From an uncultured Bacilli bacterium (GTDB taxonomy: Bacteria > Bacillota_I > Bacilli_A > RF39 > UBA660), in the NCBI GenBank assembly GCA_934102355.1, contig CAKOSO010000001.1, positions 301,081 to 365,080 on the forward strand: 64,000 nt of DNA, written 5' to 3'. This document shows positions 57,419 through 64,000 of the stretch, in pieces. The notes under the pieces are model-generated. The model ran no database searches, had not been told where the DNA came from, and worked only from the letters and a program-made list of their open reading frames with translations. A program made the position numbers and the translations under genes. Every line of letters starts with the position of its first letter. Positions within the stretch are counted from its first letter, which is position 1.

Positions 57419-58597
57419 TTAAAGTAAATCTTCGAATTCATCTTTATCAGTAATAGAAACTTTAAATATATTACCAATTGCAGCATTTAACATATCTTGA
57501 TAATCAATCTTTGATTCTTCTTTTATACACTTATCAAGATTTGGATTAATAACTGGATGTTTAGGAACATAAACAGTACAACAATCTTCATAAGGCAAAA
57601 TACTAATATCATATGTATTAATTTTTTTAGAAACATCAATAATCTCTAATTTATCCATACAACAAACTGGTCTTAAAACAGGTATATCACAAACATTATT
57701 AATAACACTCATACTAGATAAAGTTTGACTTGCCACCTGTCCAACAGATTCACCATTTATTAACACTAAATGTTTATTTCTTTTAGCTACTCTTGTAGCA
57801 ATCCTATACATCATTCTTCTAAGAATGGTTATCATATAATTAGGATCTACATTCTTATATATTTCTTCCTGAAGTTCTGTAATAGGTACAACATATAATT
57901 TAAAATCATTACTATATTTTAATAATTCTTTTGCTAAACTAATAACCTTTTCACGAGCATTTAAACTAGTATGAGGTATTGCTTCAAAATATATTGCATC
58001 AATCTTTATTCCCCTTTTTAAAGCAAGATAACCCGCAACAGGAGAATCAATTCCTCCAGATAACATAAGAAGTCCTTTTCCTAAAACACCAACAGGATAT
58101 CCACCAAGACCCTTAATTGGATTAAAATAAATATAAGTTTCATTGTGGTTTATTTCAATATTTACATATATATCTGGATTTTTAACATCTACTTTAATAT
58201 CTTTAATATTTTTTAAAATATATCCACCAATTACATTATTAAATTCCATACTAGGAATCTCAAAAGTTTTATCTCTTCTATTAGTAACAACTTTAAAAGT
58301 TTTAAAATTCTCTTTACTTAAAAGATTTAAAACCTCACACTTAATATCCTCAATATTAGTATTAACTTTATGAGCTAAAATAAACTGATGAATTCCAAAA
58401 GTATGATTTAAAACATCAAAAACTTTTTTTTCATCATTATCAGAAAAATAAATATACATACGATCATTACTACGTACAATATCAACATCTATATCTTTAA
58501 ATTTTTCATTTAAATTATTAACTAAAGTATTAATAAATAATTTTCTATTATCTTTCTTAGTAGTAAGTTCACCATACTTAATTAAAACTAATTTCAT
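57419..58597 (-). CDS. thiI: tRNA 4-thiouridine synthetase ThiI
   Basis: 392 residues: ferredoxin-like N-terminus, THUMP domain (about 60-165), and PP-loop ATPase with L-S-G-G-I-D-S-P-V-A-G-Y (179-190). G-E-S-V-G-Q-V-A-S-Q-T-L and C-C-T-V-Y-V-P-K-H-P near the C-terminus. No rhodanese domain, as in the 401-residue Bacillus enzyme. It makes s4U8 in tRNA and may feed thiamin synthesis; sulfur would come from a NifZ-like desulfurase, not seen here. GGAGT precedes the ATG. An extended -10 TGCTATAAT (58617-58622) follows the tig terminator. Confidence 0.94.
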   Translation of the reverse strand: MKLVLIKYGELTTKKDNRKLFINTLVNNLNEKFKDIDVDIVRSNDRMYIYFSDNDEKKVFDVLNHTFGIHQFILAHKVNTNIEDIKCEVLNLLSKENFKTFKVVTNRRDKTFEIPSMEFNNVIGGYILKNIKDIKVDVKNPDIYVNIEINHNETYIYFNPIKGLGGYPVGVLGKGLLMLSGGIDSPVAGYLALKRGIKIDAIYFEAIPHTSLNAREKVISLAKELLKYSNDFKLYVVPITELQEEIYKNVDPNYMITILRRMMYRIATRVAKRNKHLVLINGESVGQVASQTLSSMSVINNVCDIPVLRPVCCMDKLEIIDVSKKINTYDISILPYEDCCTVYVPKHPVINPNLDKCIKEESKIDYQDMLNAAIGNIFKVSITDKDEFEDLL

Positions 58598-58626
58598 AAA
58601 ACCAACTCCGCAAGATATTATAGCAT

Positions 58627-58662
58627 AAAAAAAAATTAAGGAAAAGCTTAATTTCCTTAATT
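58627..58662 (-). terminator. Terminator of tig
   Basis: The 11-bp stem AATTAAGGAAA/TTTCCTTAATT (58634-58644, 58652-58662) overlaps the stop and is followed by a T-run. Confidence 0.85.
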
Positions 58663-59916
58663 ATTTTCTTTTAAGAAGTCAATAACTTTTTTCATTTCAA
58701 GCTCATAAACTAACATATCAATTCCACCATATGCTTTTAAGAACTCATCTTTTTCCATATTATATCTTTTTGCAGATTCAACAGCTTCTTTTTCTGCCTC
58801 TTTAAGATCGACTGAGATCTTTTCTTTTTCCTTTATAGTATCAAGTATAAATCTATATAATACATGCTTTTTAGCTTCTGGTTCCATTTGTTTATGTAAA
58901 TCTTCATGAGTAGTCTTTGTTATTTGCATATACATATCAAGTGAAATTCCTTGCATACGCATTTGTTCTTCAAATCTATGAATCATATGATGAATTTCAT
59001 CATCGATCATTTCTTCTGGAATATCAACAGTAGTATTTTTTGCAATTGCTTCTAAAACAGAATCAATATATGCATTTTCAGCTTCTTCTTCTTTTCTTAA
59101 AGTTAAGTTCTTTCTAATCTCTTCTTCTAAAGTTTCTCTAGAGTTAACTCCATCCATACCTAAATCTTCAAAGAATTCTTCATCTAATTCTCTATTAACT
59201 TTTTCTTTGATTTCATTAACTTTAATTTTAAATACAACTTCTTTACCTTTTAATTCTTCAGATTGATAATCTTCTGGGAAAGTAACATTAATATCACGTT
59301 CTTCACCTTTATTCATACCAATTACTTGTTCTTCGAATCCAGGAATAAATGTATGACTTCCAATTTCTAGTGCATAGTTTTCACCTTTTCCACCATCAAA
59401 AGCCTTACCATTTAAGAAACCTTCAAAATCAATAACAGCAACATTTCCTTCTTCTACTGAACCAGATTCTTTAATCTTTAATTCACTATATCTTTTTAAC
59501 ATATTAGAAATTTCATCATTAATTTCTTCATCAGTTACTTTAACTTCTTCTTTCTTAACATTTAATCCTTTATATTTTTTAATTTCAACATCTGGCATAG
59601 TTGTAATAACAAATAAGAATTTAACACCTTCATCATCAAGTTTTTTAATATCAACTTTTGGTTGAATAATTGGTATTAATTTATTCTCATCAAGTGCCTT
59701 TTTATAAGCAATTGGTAACATTATATCAACTGCATCCATGTATAATGATTGTTTACCAAATTTTTTAACATAAACATCAAAAGGAACTTTTCCTTTTCTA
59801 AAACCATCTAATTTAATATCTTTTTGTTTCTTTAAAAAAGCTTCTTCTACAGCATTAGCTAATTCTGCTGAATCCATCTTTACTGTAATTTCAAAAACAT
59901 TTTTTACTTTTTCCAT
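58657..59916 (-). CDS. tig: Trigger factor
   Basis: A 419-residue ribosome-bound chaperone and prolyl isomerase. Ribosome-binding domain with G-F-R-K-G-K-V-P (near 46-53), FKBP domain (about 150-240: G-N-V-A-V-I-D-F-E-G-F and F-I-P-G-F-E-E-Q-V-I-G-M), and the helical C-terminal arms. AAGGAGAG precedes the ATG at 59916; upstream in-frame codons to 59952 lack a site. Its promoter overlaps the 5' side. Confidence 0.96.
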   Translation of the reverse strand: MEKVKNVFEITVKMDSAELANAVEEAFLKKQKDIKLDGFRKGKVPFDVYVKKFGKQSLYMDAVDIMLPIAYKKALDENKLIPIIQPKVDIKKLDDEGVKFLFVITTMPDVEIKKYKGLNVKKEEVKVTDEEINDEISNMLKRYSELKIKESGSVEEGNVAVIDFEGFLNGKAFDGGKGENYALEIGSHTFIPGFEEQVIGMNKGEERDINVTFPEDYQSEELKGKEVVFKIKVNEIKEKVNRELDEEFFEDLGMDGVNSRETLEEEIRKNLTLRKEEEAENAYIDSVLEAIAKNTTVDIPEEMIDDEIHHMIHRFEEQMRMQGISLDMYMQITKTTHEDLHKQMEPEAKKHVLYRFILDTIKEKEKISVDLKEAEKEAVESAKRYNMEKDEFLKAYGGIDMLVYELEMKKVIDFLKENN

Positions 59917-59940
59917 AATCTCTCTCCTTACACTTGTAAT

Positions 59941-59969
59941 ATTATATATCATTTAACCTTTTTCATCAA
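59941..59969 (-). promoter_or_regulatory. Promoter for tig
   Basis: On the minus strand, TTGATG (59964-59969), a 17-bp spacer and a consensus TATAAT (59941-59946). Confidence 0.7.
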
Positions 59970-59978
59970 GAACTTTAT

Positions 59979-61112
59979 CTAATAAATAAAGTTCATATAT
60001 ATTAAAAATCCTAAATATAGAATTGTTAATATCACACCATTAACTGTATCTACTGCTTTAGTTCTAGTTTTAAATCCAAGAGCCATTGCAATAAGTAGTC
60101 CACCAACTAAACCACCTAAATGTCCAAAAATATCAATATTGCTAACTAAAAGACTAATAATAAAATTTGCTACAATAACATAAATAATCTGTTTAGCTAA
60201 TGTATTTCCTAAATAAACTCTAAAATTATATCCAAAATAAAGCATAGCACCAAGCAATCCAAATATAGCACCACTAGCACCAATTGATGCAACATTACCA
60301 TTTAAAAGAATTGATAACAAACTACCAGTAATAGCACTAAACAAATATATAATTGAAAATTTAAATTTACCAAAAAACTTTTCTGCTTGACTTCCAAGTA
60401 CATATAAAGCATACATATTAACAAATAAGTGAATTATAGAAACATGTAAAAATGCTCCAGTTAAAAGTCTATAATATTGGCCAGCTTTAATAAAAGGACC
60501 ATAAGTAGAAAAATTATTTATCAAAAAAGGAAATTTATTAAATAAAAATCCAAATAAGAAAACCAATACATTAATAGCTATTAATATATATGTAATAATA
60601 ACTTTCTTAGGAGCAAATATATCATTAACTTTTTTAGCTTCAGAAGTATTCTTTTTATTTATATCTTCAGTTATCTTCATAAATAAATTAACCCCTTCCT
60701 CATTAAAAATAAGTTTTTTATCTATATCTGGATAATATTTACTTAAAAAATCATAATTTTTAATATCATTTTCATCTTTAACATCTATTGAACTAATATG
60801 CTTATCATTAACAAGCTTTACATCGTCACCTAAATCAGTAAAAATATTTAAAACATTCATATTTAAATTAAAAGTTTTCCTTTTAATACTCTTAACTATT
60901 CTTTTAGTTTTAAACATATCAAAATTCATCTGTTCATCATTAAGTATATAATTAGAAACAATTCTTACAATTTTATATTCAGAATCCATATTTTCAAGCC
61001 ATATTTCATTTTGTACACCATGAACTATAACAGGACTATAGTTTTGTTCAGTAATAAAATAATGAAGAAGCTTTAATACCATAATATCTTTATCAGTCAT
61101 TTCTATGTTCAT
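59979..61112 (-). CDS. Rhomboid intramembrane serine protease, GluP-like
   Basis: 377 residues. A cytoplasmic N-terminal domain of about 165 residues is followed by seven membrane helices. The catalytic dyad is Ser280 in G-A-S-G-A and His331 in F-G-H-L-G-G; H-L-F-V-N-M-Y-A-L (Asn232) forms the oxyanion site. The long N-terminal domain and the seventh helix match Bacillus YqgP/GluP, which cleaves transmembrane segments and helps degrade magnesium transporters. GGTGATG precedes the ATG. Confidence 0.92.
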   Translation of the reverse strand: MNIEMTDKDIMVLKLLHYFITEQNYSPVIVHGVQNEIWLENMDSEYKIVRIVSNYILNDEQMNFDMFKTKRIVKSIKRKTFNLNMNVLNIFTDLGDDVKLVNDKHISSIDVKDENDIKNYDFLSKYYPDIDKKLIFNEEGVNLFMKITEDINKKNTSEAKKVNDIFAPKKVIITYILIAINVLVFLFGFLFNKFPFLINNFSTYGPFIKAGQYYRLLTGAFLHVSIIHLFVNMYALYVLGSQAEKFFGKFKFSIIYLFSAITGSLLSILLNGNVASIGASGAIFGLLGAMLYFGYNFRVYLGNTLAKQIIYVIVANFIISLLVSNIDIFGHLGGLVGGLLIAMALGFKTRTKAVDTVNGVILTILYLGFLIYMNFIY

Positions 61113-61169
61113 TTACATCACCACTTCTATATCTATATATTATAATATAAAATCACTAATTTTTAAATA

Positions 61170-62756
61170 CTAAAATAAACCAACTATAGAATCATCAACA
61201 ACATCAATATTTAAATAATTAGATTTTTTTCCTAAACCAGGCATAGTAAGAGCACCACCCATAAGTAAAGTTATAAATTTAGCACCGTGATTAAGTTTTA
61301 CACCACTAACAGTCATAGTATGACCTTTAGGGAATCCAAGCTTTTTAGGGTCATCACTTATTGAATATTGAGTCTTAGAAACACAAATACTAAAATCAGG
61401 ATAAAGTTTTCCCCATTTTTCTAATTTTTCTTTAACACCTGGAAGATATTTAACCTCGCCTGCACAATATATATCTTTACAAAGCTTATCAATTTTAACA
61501 AAGATATCATCAGAATCTTCATAAATTGAGTAAACTTTTTTACTACTATTTTTACACATATTAACAATTAAATCTGCAATTTCTTTATTACCATCTTCAC
61601 CCTTGGTATACATATCACTTACAACAGATTTTACACCTAAATCATGACAAAAGTTTCTAACAAAATTAATATCATCATCACTATCATCATTAAATCTATT
61701 AATAATTACTAGTACATTATCATTAAATTTCTTCATATTTAAAATGTGATATTCTAAATTTTTAATACCTTCTTTTAAATCGTCATTTCCATTATATTTC
61801 AAACTTCTAATAGTTGAATTTACAACAACCATATCAGGATATATACCACTTGATTTACACATTATATCAAAAAACTTAACACCACCCATATCACTACCAA
61901 AACCAGCTTCAGTAATAACATAATCACCTAAAGACATGCAAGTTTTTAATGCAACAACACTATTACAACCATGAGCAATATTAGCAAAAGGTCCACCATG
62001 AACCACAGCAGGATTATGATATAAAGTTTGAACTAAATTAGGTTTAAAAGCATCTTTTAATAAAGCTAAAACAGCACCTGTTACACCTAAATCAGAAACA
62101 TATATTTCATCACCCTTAGAATTTACGCCTACTATAATATCACCAATTCTTTTTCTCAAATCAGAAAAAGAAGAAGCAAGACAAAATACTGCCATAATCT
62201 CACATGCAGCGGTAATAGAAAACTTATCATTTCTACCATTACTTAATACTACATTTCTTAAAGCTCTATCATTTACATCTAAACATCTTTCAAAATAAAC
62301 TTCTTTAATATCAAGTTCATTTCCTTGAAAAATATGATTATCAATAACAGCACTAATCAAATTATTTGCAGCTGTTATAGCATGAAAATCACCAGTAAAA
62401 TGTAAATTAATATTATCCATAGGAACAATTTGTGAATAACCTCCACCACAAGCCCCTCCTTTAATTCCAAAAACAGGGCCTAAAGAAGGCTCCCTAAGAG
62501 CTAAAATAGATTTATAACCATTCTTATTAAGAACATCACAAATACCAATAGAAATAGTAGTTTTCCCCTCTCCATAAGGAGTTGGATTAGTAGAAGTTAC
62601 TAATATAAGTTTACTGTTATTATCTTTATAAGGAATATCAATTTTTGCTTGATACTTTCCATAGCAATCATAATTCTCTGAATCAATTGATAACATATCA
62701 CATATATCACTAATTGGTTTCATTTTTATACTCTTATATATTTCATAATCAGTCAT
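61170..62756 (-). CDS. fhs: Formate--tetrahydrofolate ligase
   Basis: 528 residues. The P-loop is N-P-T-P-Y-G-E-G-K-T-T-I-S (57-69); common enzymes have N-P-T-P-A-G-E-G-K-T-T. R-E-P-S-L-G-P-V-F-G-I-K-G-G-A-C-G-G-G and L-H-F-T-G-D-F-H-A-I follow. The enzyme activates formate to 10-formyl-THF for purines and formyl-methionine. It is slightly shorter than the usual 555. The start at 62756 follows AGGTGAT; the GTG at 62765 lies within that site. A TATACT is upstream without a clear -35. Confidence 0.96.
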   Translation of the reverse strand: MTDYEIYKSIKMKPISDICDMLSIDSENYDCYGKYQAKIDIPYKDNNSKLILVTSTNPTPYGEGKTTISIGICDVLNKNGYKSILALREPSLGPVFGIKGGACGGGYSQIVPMDNINLHFTGDFHAITAANNLISAVIDNHIFQGNELDIKEVYFERCLDVNDRALRNVVLSNGRNDKFSITAACEIMAVFCLASSFSDLRKRIGDIIVGVNSKGDEIYVSDLGVTGAVLALLKDAFKPNLVQTLYHNPAVVHGGPFANIAHGCNSVVALKTCMSLGDYVITEAGFGSDMGGVKFFDIMCKSSGIYPDMVVVNSTIRSLKYNGNDDLKEGIKNLEYHILNMKKFNDNVLVIINRFNDDSDDDINFVRNFCHDLGVKSVVSDMYTKGEDGNKEIADLIVNMCKNSSKKVYSIYEDSDDIFVKIDKLCKDIYCAGEVKYLPGVKEKLEKWGKLYPDFSICVSKTQYSISDDPKKLGFPKGHTMTVSGVKLNHGAKFITLLMGGALTMPGLGKKSNYLNIDVVDDSIVGLF

Positions 62757-62803
62757 TTCAATCACCTACTAATAGTATATAATATTTTTTATTATTTTAA
62801 TAG

Positions 62804-62822
62804 AAAAAAGTGCCAAAGCACT
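62804..62822 (-). terminator. Terminator of aminopeptidase gene
   Basis: The short stem AGTGC/GCACT (62809-62813, 62818-62822) with loop CAAA overlaps the stop codon and is followed by six T on the minus strand. Confidence 0.75.
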
Positions 62823-64000
62823 AATTATTATAAAAAGCCTTATATGCTTTATAAGCCATATAAATATCATATTTACTTGTAACTTCATATGGTGAATGCA
62901 TAGATAAAACAGGAATGCCACAATCAATAACATCTATTCCTTTATTAGCAAGAATATATGCAATAGTACCACCACCACCTAAATCAATCTTACCAAGCTC
63001 AGAAACTTGATAAGAAATATCATTAGATTCAAATATATTTCTTATCTTAGCAACATACTCAGCATTAGCATCACTTGCACCACTCTTACCTCTTGAACCA
63101 GTGTATTTATTTATACATACTCCATGTCCTATAAAAGAAGCATTATATGAATCAACAGCGTCTTTATAATTAGAATCGATTGCACCATCTACATCAGCAG
63201 ATAACATTTTAGATTTAATTAAAATATCAGGGCACTTATCATATGAATAACCTAACTTAGTAACAATCATACCTATAAAATTATCAAAAGCTAAAGAAGA
63301 CATACTAGTATTACCTACACTTCCAATTTCCTCTTTATCAGCAAAAATAGCAACACATGCATTTTTAGAATCACAAGATGTAATAGCTCTTAATGTTGGA
63401 TAACAACAAGCCTTATCATCTTGTCCATAACCAGCAACCATACTATAGTCAAACCCTAAACTTTTAGCAATAAAAGCTGGAACAAATTCTATTTCTGCAC
63501 TTAAAAAATCATCAAGAGAAATATTATACTTTTCCTCCAATATAGTAAGAATATTATCTTTAACAGATTTATCACTAGATAAAGGGATATTACCAATTAA
63601 AACATTTAAACTTTCACCTTCAATTGCATCACCAAGCTTCTTATCATTTTGTTTAGAAGATAAATGAGGTAATAGATCAGTAATAGTAAATATTGGGTCA
63701 GAAGCATCTTCACCAATGTTAATATCTATAACATTACCATTTTTCTTAACAACAACACCCTTCATACAAAGAGGTATACAAGGCCATTGATACTTTTTAA
63801 TACCCCCATAATAATGAGTCTTAAATAAACATTGTTCAGAATCTTCATATATAGGATTCGGTTTTAAATCAAGTCTTGGAGAATCAATATGTGCACCAAT
63901 TATATTAATACCATTTAATACATCTCCAACCACACATGCAAATACACTTTTATTTTTATTAATATAATAAACCTTATCACCAAAATTTAAACTATCAACA
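62821..64000 (-). CDS. M18 family aminopeptidase, 5'-truncated
   Basis: 392 visible residues; the frame is open to the window edge, so about 40-70 N-terminal residues are missing. Upstream of the GTG at 63933 the chain continues V-D-S-L-N-F-G-D-K-V-Y-Y-I-N, so that GTG is internal. Zinc-ligand and catalytic segments are G-A-H-I-D-S-P-R-L-D (His/Asp), D-K-E-E-I-G-S-V-G (Glu pair), and S-M-H-S-P-Y-E at the C-terminus. M18 enzymes are dodecameric dinuclear metallo-aminopeptidases that prefer acidic or hydrophobic residues. Confidence 0.92.
   Translation of the reverse strand, partial: VDSLNFGDKVYYINKNKSVFACVVGDVLNGINIIGAHIDSPRLDLKPNPIYEDSEQCLFKTHYYGGIKKYQWPCIPLCMKGVVVKKNGNVIDINIGEDASDPIFTITDLLPHLSSKQNDKKLGDAIEGESLNVLIGNIPLSSDKSVKDNILTILEEKYNISLDDFLSAEIEFVPAFIAKSLGFDYSMVAGYGQDDKACCYPTLRAITSCDSKNACVAIFADKEEIGSVGNTSMSSLAFDNFIGMIVTKLGYSYDKCPDILIKSKMLSADVDGAIDSNYKDAVDSYNASFIGHGVCINKYTGSRGKSGASDANAEYVAKIRNIFESNDISYQVSELGKIDLGGGGTIAYILANKGIDVIDCGIPVLSMHSPYEVTSKYDIYMAYKAYKAFYNN

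Noticed and set aside
1..64000. Mollicute genetic code (TGA as Trp)
   Set aside because: Trp is TGG in the genes read, and TGA ends yidD, yqfC and spoIIGA at proper overlaps.
1..64000. CRISPR array, rRNA operon, insertion sequence
   Set aside because: No regular direct-repeat array, no rRNA-like segment, and no transposase reading frame was seen.

Overview
The window is low-GC, densely packed bacterial chromosome, and most genes lie on the minus strand. Gene content points to a spore-forming, walled Bacillota (low-GC Firmicutes). Sporulation genes are spoIIGA-sigE, yqfC-yqfD and an alpha/beta small acid-soluble spore protein. Wall and division genes are murC, ftsA and ftsZ, and RNase J and tRNAs with encoded CCA are also present. 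The extreme AT bias recalls Mollicutes, but TGA is used as a stop (for example at the ends of yidD, yqfC and spoIIGA) and tryptophan is TGG, so the standard bacterial code applies. An uncultured gut-type Bacilli/Erysipelotrichia relative is my guess; the sequence does not prove it.

Layout. 1-4.2 kb: a 5'-truncated HExxH protein, an exported protein, a yidD-lipoprotein-GNAT operon, and rnc. 4.2-10.2 kb: the classic Bacillus block read backwards (recO, yqzL, era, cdd, dgkA, ybeY, yqfD, yqfC, yqeY, rpsU) with a VanZ-like gene where phoH/yqfF normally sit; rpmF is nearby. 10.3-17.5 kb: a membrane protein of unknown role, a CBS-type family II pyrophosphatase, a MiaB-like radical SAM protein, and a three-gene membrane glycosylation operon. 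17.5-19.6 kb: a solitary BRO-family gene whose promoter carries a LexA-type SOS box, tRNA-Met, and a class B sortase. 19.6-30.5 kb: serS-murC-metallohydrolase, holA, spoIIGA-sigE, a zinc-ribbon/SPFH pair resembling YdjG/YdjI, an ORF6N-phospholipase-D-like gene behind a terminator-bearing leader, and an RlmD-type methyltransferase. 30.5-41.4 kb: rpsD with a pseudoknot leader, a sugar transferase, parE, rmuC, a VTT protein, a rhodanese, an acyl-CoA ligase/E2-like pair, and an NMT1-type ABC transporter. 41.4-50.7 kb: a sortase-sorted beta-helix surface protein, a ZIP transporter, a glycolipid glucosyltransferase, csp, tRNA-Arg, an HD protein, ftsA-ftsZ, and rnjA. 50.7-64 kb: TspO, a MacB-like ABC protein, small membrane proteins, tRNA-Glu, a tRNA-Gln-gltX unit, the SASP, thiI, tig, a rhomboid protease, fhs, and a 5'-truncated M18 aminopeptidase.

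How it fits together. Most of the window is housekeeping and sporulation. Accessory points of interest are the SOS-boxed BRO gene, the ORF6N leader, the sortase B/NPDTQ protein pair, and degenerate members of known families (a ZnuA-like lipoprotein without His ligands, an E2-like protein without its catalytic His, a rhodanese without the loop Arg). Intrinsic terminators very often overlap stop codons. Many genes start 3-4 bases after a GGTGAT Shine-Dalgarno, which let me move several starts and add one 33-codon gene (yqzL). No intergenic stretch exceeds 300 bases; the longest gap, 45509-45803, holds the csp promoter and 5' hairpin and otherwise nothing I recognise. I saw no rRNA, CRISPR array, insertion sequence or complete prophage.
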